Below the pieces are notes generated by a model. The model was not told the origin of the DNA. It ran no database searches and saw only the letters and a list, made by a program, of their open reading frames with translations. Made by a program: the position numbers and the translations under genes. A DNA stretch of 64,000 bases from Cladophialophora immunda (lineage: Eukaryota > Ascomycota > Eurotiomycetes > Chaetothyriales > Herpotrichiellaceae). Each line of letters starts with the position of its first letter. Position 1 is the first letter of the stretch. This document shows positions 12,072-23,816 of the stretch, piece after piece. Location of the stretch: assembly GCF_000835495.1 (NCBI RefSeq), contig NW_015622541.1:7440001-7504000 (forward strand), in the 5' to 3' direction.

Positions 12072-14218
12072 GGCGTCCGCGATGATTTGTATGGCAAGGA
12101 GGAGAGACCGTCGCGTCAAGAGGCTCTACGGGCCCATAATGCGATCAAACGGCCGTCGGGACGATTTGTGAGACCTCGATCCTGCGTTTTCCTCGTTTGG
12201 TGACGTTATGAGACTCTAGACAAATTTACAATAGATCTGACAGAAATCTTGACGAGCAGTGTACGCTTATTGCGGGCCCATTGCGCGCGAGACGGCGGCT
12301 GTCCTCGAACAAGCGGGCGAGGAAAGTGCTCTTTTCACCTGGAATCGGCGGAAAGAGGAGGACAAACTCTAGCTCGAGAGCTCGACGAGGTCGCCGGGGC
12401 GTGAATGAGACGAGTCGAACACGCTCAGGCTGCGCCGATTCGATGCCGCCGAGAGTCGGGGAGTGTGGACGGAGGATGGTAAGACAAGCTGCGAGTGGGT
12501 GGCAGGTCGCAGCTGTCAAGTTTTTCGAGTCTTCGGGTAGTCGCAGACGCCGCCGGGGAAAGTGACTGAAGCTGCAGACGGGCGAAACACAGACAGCTCT
12601 CCGGTGAGATGGTGGAAGTGACCTGGGCGATGATCCGATCAAAGAATCAAGCTGAGGACTGGAAGGAGGAATGTGGTGCAGGCAAATGGAGGTAGAGGAT
12701 CGAGCTTGGGTCGGTCGCAGGAGGTCAGAGTAAGTGGTAGCAAGCAAGTGATAGTGTAGTAGTGGTAGACACTTGCGAGTTGGCTTCGCTGGGGGCGACA
12801 AGAGGGTGAAATCGAAAGGCCGAGCCCTCAGAGGTTTAGGGCGAACCCCCCTCCCCCCCAAGGATTAGTTGGCCCAGTGGCACCAAGCACCAAGCACAAT
12901 TGGGCCTGGCAATGGGGGTGGATCTGGGATGGAAGGAAAAAGGAAGCGCAAGGGAAGGCGAAGAGAAGCGCGAGCGAAGGTGCAATCGAAGTGCGGAGCA
13001 GGCCAATGCATGCCGGCCAGGGCCAATTAGGGCCCGTATGGGCCACGCCGGGCCAGTCGAGGGCCAATGGGCTCGCGGGCGGCAGCCAAACGGCAGGCCC
13101 TTCTAAGTAGAGTTAGGGGTCCTCGAGGCCCCAATGCTCAGTGCTCACCCTCCCATGGACCATGGGCCCGTGGCTGGTAGGCCCACTGTTTCGCTCCGTT
13201 GCCCATCATCCTTAGGGGGCAAGTGACCTGTGCTGCTCCCGTCACCCACCTGCGCTGCCAGCTATGTCAGCCTATTTATGTGATGTGCGGTGTGAAGAGA
13301 GAAGGCATCCAGTTTCTTCTCATCATCCCCTCCATCATCAAGAAAGCTTACCTTCCCTACCAAGCTTGGCCGTCTCTCTTTTGTTCCGCAAGCCGCTTTC
13401 TCTCTTTTGGGGAGCCGTGGCCAAACCCATAGCCTCCTTCGTCCAGGCACACGGGAAAGCTGCGCTTTGGCCCCCGTCCTTCTTCACCCTCTCAGGCTTC
13501 CATCAGCCTTCTAGAAGCCGCCCATCATTTGTCGGACCACAATCGCCTTTCTCCAGCAAAGCAGAAGGGCAGATGATCATTGTTTTACTTTCTTGGCCTC
13601 CATCACTTCGTCATCCCTCCTCATGGGTGTACACGTCACTGGCAACGACGAGTAAAAAAAAGAACGCATTGGTGGTGGATACTCATTCACGACAACTCTT
13701 GCAGGGCAATCGATTCATGGCGCAGCTGACTATGATATCAAGGGAACAGCCGCCTACAGCGCTGCTTCCACTCGAGTCCGCTCCCAGGAGATGTATTGTT
13801 TCGTCACTTCATCCAGGCCTGGCCTCTGCTGATCCATACACCCGGCTGTGTCGATCCGTGCAAGGGGCCCATCTCCCTCTAGCCTATTCGAATGGTCCTT
13901 TGGCTCTGCTTCTAGCCTTCTGCATGTCGATCCAAACGAGCATCATCTCCTCTGGTAGTGACACCATGATTCCTCCCAGATTGACATATTTCTCCACCGG
14001 TGCTCGGCCGTTTTTGTCATTCACACCATCCACTAGTCCCGGCATTTCCTCGTAATGGCTTAGTTGTACAGATCCAACCCCATGCTATGCAGCTCCCATT
14101 GCAAGGGCCACTGACTGGTATCTGGGTGACCCCGGCGTACGCTATGCAGAAGACGGCTGGAATTGTGACACAATCGGGGACTGGAATTTCGTCGGCCTCG
14201 GGCTCTCACATGCTGTCC
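12072..14218. other. Long intergenic region between PDE and NPL4
   Basis: About 2.1 kb. The part next to the phosphodiesterase is probably its promoter and leader. Open frames at 12226-12861 (-) and 13264-14055 (+) are long but low-complexity (Pro/Ser/Arg or Pro/Leu) and lack any domain, so I do not call genes. The middle carries a GGGCC array, listed separately. Confidence 0.5.
12871..13185. repeat. GGGCC/GGCCC motif array with near 10-bp phasing
   Basis: At least ten GGGCC or GGCCC words occur in about 310 bp. Five GGGCC copies start at 13020, 13030, 13040, 13050 and 13061, that is, about one per helical turn. Others lie at 12871, 12902, 13096, 13127, 13164 and 13180. The words between copies differ, so this is not a simple tandem duplication. 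Confidence 0.75.
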
Positions 14219-16241
14219 TCAACGGTCGAGACTAGCCGCCTGTTTGAATCGCTTAGCCAGACTTTCTGACGGGCTGCCAGGGTCGAAAGATTCATCCTCT
14301 GTCTGCAAACGCCACGGACGCTTCAAGGGCCGCTCACCATATGTTTCGAGTATCGCCAATAGGGTTCCCCATCCTGGTGATTCCGTTAAATGAATCGCGT
14401 CCACCTGGTCGCGCGTGGTCGCCACTCGACATAGAAGCTGTTCTTCTTCCTGCCACCAAGGTCAGAGAGATGCCACGTTTTTCGAGAGGGTCAACTTACC
14501 TTGCTGAATACGCCCATCCCGTGTAGAAAGCATAACAGATGGAAGTCGGAGACTGCGTCCACCGATTGTGACGAGCGCAATTGTTTGGCCACGTCCACGG
14601 GATCCTGGCCCTCGGCCACAGCCTCCCGATTCTCAACAGGAAACTTGCCGTTCTTGAAGAGAGGGCTGGGCTTGATGGGCATGCCCGCAGTCAAAGATAC
14701 CAACAGATATTCCACGGGGAAGCTGGGCTTGGCGTTCTCTTGCACATTCGCACCGTACTCATTGATTCGGCGATAGAATACCTCAGGTATGTATCGCGTT
14801 CTGCCGTTCGGTCCTTGATCATCTTCAGCCTGGACCAGCATCACGGAGGGATCTGCCGAAGGCTCCACGATATCTGCGCGAACCATCTCGACCGCAGCGT
14901 TTGATGCCTGGTAAGCTCGGATTGTGATACTCTCGTCTTCATCTCCGGTGACGACGCAGGTTACAAAATTTGAGCCGAATCGACCCGTCTCACTCCACTT
15001 CGAAGGCTTTGGGTATTGAGCTTGGAGCCGTGCGGCGAACGCAATCTCCAGAGACGAAAGGAAATACGAGTCGATGTGCCGCTTGCAGACGGCTTGACCC
15101 TCTCCTTCCTCAGGGGCCAACAGATCGGTGAAAATGACTCCCACCCGCTCCAGGCCGCAGAGGCGGGCAACCTCATCAACATCCTTCTCATTAGGCCATT
15201 CCAGCAGTGTCAGCCCGTCAACTTCGCACATTTGAGGTGGTTCGTAGATGGCTTCGACCACCGCCTTGACACCCAGGGGTACTTCTGTGTACTCTTCGTA
15301 GCGACCATATAGAAACCCCAGTCGCTGACTGCCGGACTTTCTCCAGAAATCAATCAGTTTATCCACCATATCTGCCGAGGCAAATTCAACATGGTCCACC
15401 ATTCGGAATTCTTGCGGTTGTAATGTGATAGCGCTCGGCTGGCATTTTGTACAGATTCCTTCGGGCCAGGGAGGATGACCGGACGGACAGTCTTTCCTGA
15501 CGCGGTAGTATGGTTCGGAGAGTGGCGGCATATAAGAGCTCTTCAACTCGGGTTTGTTGGTGGCGGAATTGATTTTGCGCAGATAGCTGTGGAAGGATAG
15601 ATGTTTTATTTTCCTCTCGTCGAGATATTTCTTGTCGTAGGGCTCCAGAGGCTGACAATAGTCGCACATGCCTTTGGGCCCATGTCGACACATCTTCAGG
15701 TCTCTAGGTCTTGAAATCTTCCCGTCCAGCCTGTCTAATCTGTCATCCAAAGCTGACTGTTTTACAACTTCCCATGGGTTCTTCACCAGAGTTGGAGAGG
15801 TAACCGTCGGGGCGGTCACTGGGGCGGTAGGTGCTGGCAAAGCGATTGTGCCGTTCAAGCGTCGAGGGGCGGAGGCGACATCGCCGTTGGTGTGACCGTT
15901 GGACATGGTCTCGTGTTCTGAGAACCCGATGTACAGCTTGTCTCCATGTTGAAGTCCAACTTGGCGCAGTTCGACCCCGGGGAGGTCGACGAGACGTCGC
16001 TCTCGATCCGGGTCCGGTTTTGAGCTGACGGGCTTGTTGCTGAGGACTATAGAGGAGGCGTCGGTATTCGCTGGGAGATTGTCAAGGATCTGGAAATCCC
16101 CCGATCTTGTTAGCCAATTCAATTTTCCCTTTCGAAAGGCGCAGGATCGGAGTTTACCATGGCAGTCAGCGATGTGAAGTGCAGGGTTGGCTCGACGTTC
16201 AGGCGAAACTGGCCCCATTTTGATTCAAATCGCAGTAACAT
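14219..16241 (-). CDS. NPL4: Nuclear protein localization protein 4 (Npl4)
   Basis: Cofactor that, with Ufd1, recruits the Cdc48/p97 ATPase to ubiquitinated proteins for ER-associated and other degradation. Three exons, 16241-16158, 16089-14500 and 14449-14219, splice in phase to 634 residues. Order: N-terminal ubiquitin-like region starting [17 protein letters not shown]4 zinc-finger block ([14 protein letters not shown], then [12 protein letters not shown], then [18 protein letters not shown]) around residues 190-285; then the MPN-like NPL4 domain ([25 protein letters not shown]); and a C-terminal region ending in a divergent Ser-rich tail. The 28-codon first exon carries the true start; beginning at the first Met of the large exon would lose the ubiquitin-like N-terminus. 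Confidence 0.95.
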
Positions 16242-16993
16242 GGTGAATTGGTGCGGGGAGGACGGACGAGGATAGCGGGAGGGGGACTGAGGCCCTGCAG
16301 ATATGGGATGGAGGCGAGACGGCCGAGGGTTCGTGGAAGATAGACGGAGGGACAGAGGAAGTCTGGTGAGTGAGGATGAGTACGGGCGGAGGTTGCGGTA
16401 AAGGGCAACAAAGAAAGTAAACGCAGAGGTCGAAGTGACCTCGAGAATTCCTCCTGTACCTGAAGGTAGCGAGGCTCTAGATGGCGAAGTTGGCGGTTGG
16501 CTCGGTCCTCATGCGAGGATGGTCACAGAACTTCTCCGAAAGCGCGTTGTGGCCAGGCTCCAAATCTTACGTCATGCAGGCAGGGGCTGGTGAGGCCTGC
16601 AGTACATACTGCTCCGTATATACTCCGTGCTTTGTATGTATATACCTATACCCCTGCTTTAGTGGAGGACGCGAGGGTATTAGAGCACATCTTCTTTTAC
16701 TTTTCTCTTCGTGCGGCCCACTAGAAGATCTTGCTGTCTTCACTATGACTGATTACAAAACCACTCTTTCAATCCGTCGAAGAGTCAGTAAAAAGACATG
16801 TATAAATGAACCGCTAGATACCCACAGCAACATCACAGAACCATAACTCCATGGCCCACAGTATTGGTTATCGTATGCTGGCAATTCAAACTCCACCTCA
16901 TATGTACTTCCAGAAACGCCATCAATGCCCCGAATATCAACATTCCCAGCTCATAACTTCGTGCACATCAAACAGAAGATTTGCCGGTACTCA
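16242..16993. other. Intergenic region upstream of NPL4
   Basis: About 750 bp. It holds the NPL4 promoter and leader and the 3' flank of the DUF2417 gene that ends at 16994. No coding sequence recognised. Confidence 0.6.
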
Positions 16994-18662
16994 TCATGAA
17001 GCCTTGTACAATTGCCCTAGCCGCTTTTCCAAGACCTTTCGTCCTTCATCTGACCTCCAGACTTCTTCTGACGGTGCTCCTTTCACAACATCCCAGGCGA
17101 CCAACTTGTCAGTCACCTTCGTCAAATCTTCTTGCTTCCGCTCCCAGTCCTTGTCCTTTTTCAAATGGACTCCTGAAGTGACCACAACAAGAGGAACACT
17201 GCGATCTTGGATATTGCGGGCGCTGACAACCTCGTTCTTGGTCAATGAATCGGCTACCAGGTTTTCTTGCAGCTTGTTCTTGATAAACTTGCCGCCCTGG
17301 TAGGAGGACTTGCCAAAGACCCTGTCTTCCTTGGTTCGACCCCTGAACAAAGCTCCCGCTAAGCGATCGAGACCGAGCGGAGATATGATCCCACGCCCCC
17401 ACAGAATGAATCCACGACCAGGAGCGCCGACCTTGTAGAGAAGGTCTTCGTGGAGGCCATCGATGAACATCATTCCCCTGATGTCACGCGGATGTCTAGC
17501 AGAAAAGACTCTGCTGTAGACGCTGCCGATACCCGCAGACACCAGGATCCACGGGCCTTCTTCACCTGAAATTGCCAGCGCCTCAGAGATTGCATCCGCG
17601 GACATGCCAGCGGAGTGGGGAGACGGCGCGTTGTCGGACCATGCAATCCCAGGTCGATCCCAGTAGCAGTATCGGTCAATCGTACCATTCGTCCACGCGT
17701 CGAAGGCCCATCCCTCGAAGCTGTCTTCCACAGGCATATAGCCTCCCTCAAGCAGGACAGTGGGGTTCGGCTTGCCGTCTGCATCAAAGGTCTGGTTGCC
17801 AACGCAAGCGAAGTGGACGGCATATTTGTCACCATCCACCAAATACCGCTCGCCAGGAGCCGCCAACGTAGCGTCCCTCGAGCGCAATACCAGTACAGCC
17901 GTAAGCAAGACAACGATGATCACGTAGATAACCATAAGAATGGTTGCTGTCAGGACAGCACACCACTCTCTCAGAGAACGGCGTGTCTCCTGGCGACCAG
18001 TAAGCCGTACTTCCTCTTCCGCCTTCCCCCACTGAACCGCCCTGTTCGTTATGACATTATATAGGCCGATCAAGGCTGCCCATATTACCGATGCAATCCC
18101 AATCCAGCCCTCTTCGAGTCTGATACGAGGTACTGCGAGGATAATAATCATGTCGATCAACAGGATGACTGAAATTGCCATGCTCAGAACGCTCATGGCC
18201 GTGGATGGAGTAGCAAAGAAGAGAAGAGCGGTCAGGATGTTGCCAATGGTGAGGGTGGTCCAGGCGACGTCAAAGAAGCCCGAGCCTCTCGAGTTGAAAT
18301 GAGGAGGACTGACGAAGATGGATATGAAGAGCAAGGTCCACCACAGGCATGTGATCATCAAAAAGAAGACTTCGAGCCATCGCAGAGCTCTCACCGAGAA
18401 CAGGTTGTAGGGTGAGACCTAAGGGGGACAATTAGCTTGCTGATGAGTTGGGCCGTTCTTTATAATGACTTACAGCAGGGTCATCAGGACTGAGAAATCC
18501 GGGGCCTCGATCACGGCGAGGCAGTAGCCGTGTTCTTTCATTGGCTTCTTCTGGAGGTCCGCTGGACTGAGGATGGGATGCGGTGGCTGCGGCACTGTCT
18601 TCGTCCTCCTCTTGAGGGGCGTGGCCGTTGTCCTTCTTGCTACTTCCCCACAAAGACACCAT
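16994..18662 (-). CDS. DUF2417 integral membrane protein with alpha/beta-hydrolase-like domain
   Basis: Two exons, 18662-18474 and 18418-16994, join in phase to 537 residues. The N-terminal 60 residues are soluble and acidic (QEEDEDSAAA). They are followed by six or so hydrophobic helices in residues 65-235 (for example VFFLMITCLWWTLLFISIFV). The C-terminal half resembles a hydrolase fold (GPWILVSAGIGSVYSRVFSA, GMMFIDGLHEDLLY). The nucleophile-elbow position reads SAGIGS, without the usual GxSxG, so catalysis is doubtful. Fungal relatives are annotated as mitochondrial integral membrane proteins; that location is not evident here. It is divergent from PPE1. Confidence 0.8.
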
Positions 18663-19601
18663 GGTGACCGATCTGAATGAGTCCCAGCTACACGGAGGGT
18701 CGAAACCGGCAAGGCTCTAGGTAGGGACCAGAGGGCGTGGAGATTGTGTACGAGTGCTGTTTAGCACATATCCATCAGGTCTCTCCGTGAAGGAGGATTA
18801 CTAGAAAAGAGAGGTATTAGGACCAAACGACGAAAGGAAAAAAAAAGAAGAGCTGAGCTTGAAGCTTTGAACGACTATGAGTTGTGGTGGTGTCACCTGC
18901 AAAACGGGGATGCTCACGACGTCATGGAGGCCGCCGAACCTCAACTGCGGGATATGCTTCCATGCGATCGTCAACAGCTGCCGCAGCTTGCGCTTCACTG
19001 GCTACCTAGGCATAGGCTGATCAGCACCTTGATCTCTCGCTTCTCAGCCAATTGTCGGTGCAAGTGATTCGTCATATTGGATAACGAGCCTTCGTCTGCT
19101 CCAAAACAAAACAGCGCTACGGTCTCGAGGATCGAAGGACATGGGCAACTTCACTCAAGGTGTAGAACGACAGAAGGGCAAAGTCAGAACAACCTGCGGC
19201 GTGGCTGCGCCCTAGAAAAACAACTGACCAGCATGGCCCTGTCTTGACCAGAGTCTAATGAAGAGTCGCCAACCAATACTACGAGCATTGACAGCGACTG
19301 AGGCCGAGACCGACGTCCCAAGCTGTCCGACGTCCTCTTGGTCCTCCCCAGGCTGCCCCCTCCAAAACTGCGCCTGGCCAACAACACTCGTTCCCGCTCA
19401 TCCTTGCCACTATGCATTCCACCACAACAGATCACACGACACCGCCACACACCCTCGACACACACCTCCAACCCCACGGTTTAGTCACGGCACCAGAACC
19501 ACCTTGCATGAGCCACACCTTATTCGTCCCTCCTCTTATCGATGTCGTCCCGAGTCCATGAATTGAATTGACAGCCTTGTCTCGACTTGCAGGATTCCGT
19601 G
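18663..19601. other. Divergent promoter region (DUF2417 gene / PPE1)
   Basis: About 940 bp between two divergently transcribed genes. No supported gene; the 19260-19566 frame is His/Pro/Thr-rich without a domain. Presumed promoters and leaders of both flanking genes. Confidence 0.6.
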
Positions 19602-20960
19602 ATGAGTGATCTGCAGAAGTCCTTTGCCCGAGCACGCTTGTCTCATCTCCCTCCAGAGCCACCGACCCTTGTAGATGAGCAAGATGAAGAAGGCGACGAT
19701 TTGACGGCGCTGAGGCCAGGGTCTCCAAATGATTCCTCTTCCTCGGCCTCTTCAGCATCCTCTACGGGTACTATTGTCCCGTCGCCTAGCCGGAATCTGT
19801 TTGAGAAACCTAGGAGGTAATATGAGAGTCACGCCCCTGCCCAGATCATGACGGCCGCTAACACACATGATAGTGCTGGCATAAGATCTCGTAACGCACC
19901 TCTTCCTTGGGATGATTTCTTTACCCAAGACCTTGCTTTCGATCAAACGACACCCTCAGAGACAATCCATCATCACGTCTATCTGACTCCTCCTTCCGTT
20001 TCCGGCCCGCTCTTCGTTACGCATCATGGGGCTGGCTCCTCAGGCTTGTCATTTGCTGCCTTCACTATAGAATTGCTGAAAGTCCTTCCAAATGCCGGTG
20101 TTCTCTCATTGGACGCACGGGGACATGGACAGACGACAACGACGACTTCATCGGGTAGCTCCCCTCCCTCCCAAGACCTCAGCTTAACCACTCTAGCAGA
20201 GGATGTGGCCTTCGTCGTCAATGCTGTCAAAGCATATATGAAATGGTCAACCTTGCCAGATATCGTGTTGATCGGCCACAGTTTAGGAGGTGCCGTTGTG
20301 ACCGAAGTGGCCCACGAGAGACTTCTCGGCAACGCCTTACTAGCATATGGTGTCCTCGACGTAGTAGAAGGTTCGGCTATGGACGCCCTGAAAAGCATGG
20401 ACACCTATCTCTCCACGAGACCCAAGTCCTTTCCTTCACTTGCTTCAGGCATCGAGTGGCACACTAAATCTCGAACGATTCGGAACACCACCTCGGCTCG
20501 AGTGTCGGTTCCGTCCCTGCTTCAAGAATCCAAAACAACCAAAGACACATGGTTCTGGCGGACTGATTTAGCTGCTACCAAACCGTTCTGGGAAGATTGG
20601 TTTGTCGGTTTGTCCAAGAAGTTTTTGGAGTCTCGAGGAGGTAAATTACTCCTGCTGGCTGGGACGGACCGACTTGACAAGGAGCTCACAATTGGGCAGA
20701 TGCAAGGTATGCGAAGCTGGAGCCATCTCAAGTTCTCTTCTCCAACTTCAGCAAACCCCATGCTGACCTTGTGCATAGGAAAATACCAACTTCAAGTGTT
20801 TCCCGAGGCCGGCCATTTCATACAAGAAGATCAACCAGCCAAAACCGCTCAGATTGTGGCGGACTTCTACAAAAGGAATGATCGCACCGGACTCGTCCTG
20901 CCTCCAAAGGTCGACGACCTGATCAAGCAGGGGAAGCTGAAACCGGCCGGCATAAAATGA
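19602..20960 (+). CDS. PPE1: Protein phosphatase methylesterase 1
   Basis: Carboxyl-methylesterase that removes the methyl ester from the C-terminal Leu of the PP2A catalytic subunit. Three exons, 19602-19816, 19874-20706 and 20779-20960, give 409 residues in frame. N-terminus MSDLQKSFARARL is typical, followed by LPWDDFFTQDL and the alpha/beta-hydrolase core: HHGAGSSGLSFA (oxyanion region), LDARGHGQT, and the nucleophile elbow GHSLGGAVV with the catalytic Ser. The C-terminal catalytic His lies in FPEAGHFIQEDQP, created by splicing across the last intron (QMQ-GKYQLQVF). Intron 2 stays open in frame as a readthrough, so intron retention would add 24 codons without a stop. Confidence 0.95.
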
Positions 20961-21407
20961 ATCCGCTGTTGCAAATCAAAAGAGAATCAGAGACTGAAGG
21001 TTGGTGACAACTCGTGCCATTTTCAAGACCGACACATTTGCGGAGAAAACAAATGTTCGCCGTCCCCGACTCTCCGGCTCTGATTTCACAGCTCTCGGTT
21101 CTTTCTTCTCTCGTCGGAAATGTGATATAGAGTTAGACTCGCAATTCAACTGCCAGGACGGAGCCAGATACGAAGGATGGCCGTTTATAATCCCGGCGAG
21201 AGCTGCGACCTGCGCCTGAGTCGGAAATGGCTTTGCAACAAGGGGATTGGAACAGTCGAAGGACGATCAACTGGGAAGATCATGCTTTCATCACAGTCCA
21301 CAGCTCATCCACGCATATTTGGGAGAGGAGAAGTCGAGATCACCAGTAGAGTCGAGTCCATTTGGTCTCTTGATAGACTGTCCAATAGGTATTATACTGA
21401 TCGATCC
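20961..21407. other. Convergent intergenic region (PPE1 / DRS1)
   Basis: About 450 bp between the 3' ends of PPE1 (+) and DRS1 (-); no coding sequence recognised. Confidence 0.6.
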
Positions 21408-23816
21408 TTACCTCTTACCCTTCATCCTCCCCCCGTTCTTTTTATTCTTCTTCTTTCCCTTCTCCTTCATCATCCTCCTTACTGCCTCCTCACTGCCCTT
21501 CCCCTTCCTCCACATTTTCCCCTCTTTTCTCTCACGCGCATCGTCTAGACGCTTCTTGTCTTTGTTACTCAGCTTCTTCTTCTCTGTCCGCACCTTCACG
21601 GCTCCCACCCCGTCCGGCCCGTTCAACTCCATCCGTCCCTTGATCTTGGAGTCGCGTTTCTCTTTCTCGGTCTCGAACCAAGTCCTCTTTGGCCGGGCCA
21701 TGATTTCGGACTCGTGCTTGATGAGGTTTTCGCCGCGCGCGATCTCAGCCTCGGTGGCGGCGAGTTGCTTTTCCTCTCTCTCCTCTTTCAGGATCTCCTC
21801 GATCTCCGACTCGAGATCTTCGAGCCGTCGGTGCATGGCGTCGACCGCCTGAACATCCATCACGCGAGACACGACCTTCGCGCCCTGTTGTCGGGCGCTC
21901 TTCACCGCCGCTTTGACCACCTTCCGATCGGGTTCGGCGGCGATCGTGCACGCACGCCCCGAGCGGCCTGCTCTGGCCGTGCGACCAACGCGATGCAAGT
22001 AGATCTCATGCGTCTGTGGCGCTTCGTAATTGACGACTGTCATGACGTTTTTGATGTCGAGACCTCGACTGGCGAGATCCGTGGCGAGGAGGTGTGTTGT
22101 CCTGCCGTCGCGAAAGGCATTGACTGCACTGATACGTTGGTCTTGCGTCATGCTTCCGTGCAGTTCGCCGGCCTTTAAGCCCAGTAAGCCGAACACCACG
22201 CGTACACGATGGGCTTCCTTCTTCTGACGAAAGAAGACGATCGTGCGTTCGGTGAAGAAGTTCTGGCACAGCACGCATAGAGTAGCCAGACGCAAGCCCT
22301 CGCGTCCTTGGCGGAGACGGACGAATTCCTGAACTAGACCTGCCGTTGTAGACTTCTTTGCGTCGACGGATAGACGGACGGGACGATTCATGCCCACTCG
22401 GACCAATTTGTCGACGCTATCCGTCATGGTGGCGGAGAAGAGCATCGTCTGTCTTCCCTTGGGGATGGTGCGCAGGATCTCGTTGAGTTCGTCTTCGAAC
22501 CCGGTCTCGAGCATCCGATCGGCTTCGTCCAGCACCAGGATCTCAATGTTCTCGACGGCAAAGCTGGCCGAGTTGCGCATGTGGTCGATGAATCTACCTG
22601 GCGTGGCAATCACGACGTCGGGCCGCTTTTTCAGGATGGTCTCTTGTTCCCGTAAGGAGAAGCCACCCACGACCTGCGCGAAGGTGATGTCTGTGAACCG
22701 CGCCAGAGCGGTGGCGACACTGTAGCATTGGACCGCGAGTTCGCGGGTGGGCATGAGGATGGCTACTCGCGTCGTGGGCACTTTTCGGGGGCGATATAGC
22801 AAGCGCTCAAGGATGGGGAGGAGGAACGCGGCCGTCTTGCCAGAGCCCGTCACGGCGGACCCGACCACATCTAGGCCTTGCAGGGCGACGGGAATGGCGC
22901 GGGTTTGGATGGGTGTTGGGGTCGCGAATGAAAGGCTGGCCAAGCCGCGTAAGATAGGCCGTGACAGGGAGAATTGTTGGAACGAGGATGCGGATTTGAT
23001 GTCGGGTCGTGTTGTTTTGTCCTCGGGAGCGAAGAACGCTGCGCGTTTGGCTATCTCGTCCGGATCTTCCGAGACAGACGTTTCCGATTCAGCATCTGAC
23101 TGATCGGAGGTTAAGTCGTCGGGATGAGCTGTTGGAGAGGCCACTGAGTCGCTGTCGGACGCATTGTCGGTGTCGCCGTCGTCGTCGGTGTTGTCGTCTT
23201 GTTCTTTGTCCGCCCCTGAATCTTCCTCGTCTTCCTCATCCTCAGATGCAGCATCAGCACCGAAAGTGTCTGGAGCAAGAAGTTCGTCATCTTCGAAGTC
23301 GGGCATCTCCACGTCGTCCTCGCCATTGTCTTCGTCCACATCTGATTCTGATTCTGCTACTGCCCCTTGATGCTTTTTGGACCCAGTGGATTTTGCCTTC
23401 TTCTCTGCGCGACGAGCAATGATAGCGTCGATGTCGACGCCTTTCTTCTTTTGTTCTCGATTCTTTGTGGTTGTGTTGTCCTCGCCCCATCCGTCAAATT
23501 CCTCAAGGTCTTCGAGCACTTCGTTCGCTCCAGTATCAAACTCGAAATCAGGATCGAGGGCGCCATCTTGGACACCCGTATCTTCGCCGCTCTCTGAATC
23601 GTCGCCTGACGCAATACTCTCGTCCTCTGCATCTCTTCCCCTCTGCACCTTCTGTTTCTTGTTCTTGCGACCAGTTTTCTTTTCTTCCCTTTTTCGCTTG
23701 GTGCTGGTGCGGGGCGCTACGGTTTCCGAGTCATCTGTGTCAAGATCACTGGCTGGCAGGTCCTCATTGTCAGAGATTGTGAGGACAAAATCCTCCTCCG
23801 CTCCTGTACGAACCAT
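21408..23816 (-). CDS. DRS1: DEAD-box ATP-dependent RNA helicase Drs1
   Basis: Nucleolar helicase needed for 27S pre-rRNA processing and 60S ribosome assembly. Intronless, 802 residues from [19 protein letters not shown]. The first roughly 270 residues are acidic (Asp/Glu/Ser). Helicase motifs follow in order: Q motif ([11 protein letters not shown] ... [11 protein letters not shown]), I (AVTGSGKT), Ia (PTRELA), Ib (TPGR), II (VLDEADRM), III (SAT), IV (TIVFF), V ([10 protein letters not shown]) and VI ([10 protein letters not shown]). The C-terminal 200 residues are Lys/Arg/Glu-rich and end in a basic [14 protein letters not shown] tail, as in orthologues. A longer in-frame start at 23984 would add 56 basic residues; the shorter start matches the usual acidic beginning. 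Confidence 0.95.
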   Translation of the reverse strand: MVRTGAEEDFVLTISDNEDLPASDLDTDDSETVAPRTSTKRKREEKKTGRKNKKQKVQRGRDAEDESIASGDDSESGEDTGVQDGALDPDFEFDTGANEVLEDLEEFDGWGEDNTTTKNREQKKKGVDIDAIIARRAEKKAKSTGSKKHQGAVAESESDVDEDNGEDDVEMPDFEDDELLAPDTFGADAASEDEEDEEDSGADKEQDDNTDDDGDTDNASDSDSVASPTAHPDDLTSDQSDAESETSVSEDPDEIAKRAAFFAPEDKTTRPDIKSASSFQQFSLSRPILRGLASLSFATPTPIQTRAIPVALQGLDVVGSAVTGSGKTAAFLLPILERLLYRPRKVPTTRVAILMPTRELAVQCYSVATALARFTDITFAQVVGGFSLREQETILKKRPDVVIATPGRFIDHMRNSASFAVENIEILVLDEADRMLETGFEDELNEILRTIPKGRQTMLFSATMTDSVDKLVRVGMNRPVRLSVDAKKSTTAGLVQEFVRLRQGREGLRLATLCVLCQNFFTERTIVFFRQKKEAHRVRVVFGLLGLKAGELHGSMTQDQRISAVNAFRDGRTTHLLATDLASRGLDIKNVMTVVNYEAPQTHEIYLHRVGRTARAGRSGRACTIAAEPDRKVVKAAVKSARQQGAKVVSRVMDVQAVDAMHRRLEDLESEIEEILKEEREEKQLAATEAEIARGENLIKHESEIMARPKRTWFETEKEKRDSKIKGRMELNGPDGVGAVKVRTEKKKLSNKDKKRLDDARERKEGKMWRKGKGSEEAVRRMMKEKGKKKNKKNGGRMKGKR

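Noticed and set aside
12226..12861. 211-codon minus-strand frame upstream of the phosphodiesterase
   Set aside because: Biased Arg/Pro/Ser composition; best explained as leader or promoter sequence open by chance.
13264..14055. 263-codon plus-strand frame between PDE and NPL4
   Set aside because: Rich in Pro/Leu/Ser with no domain or conserved pattern; sits in a region that looks like promoter and 3' flank.
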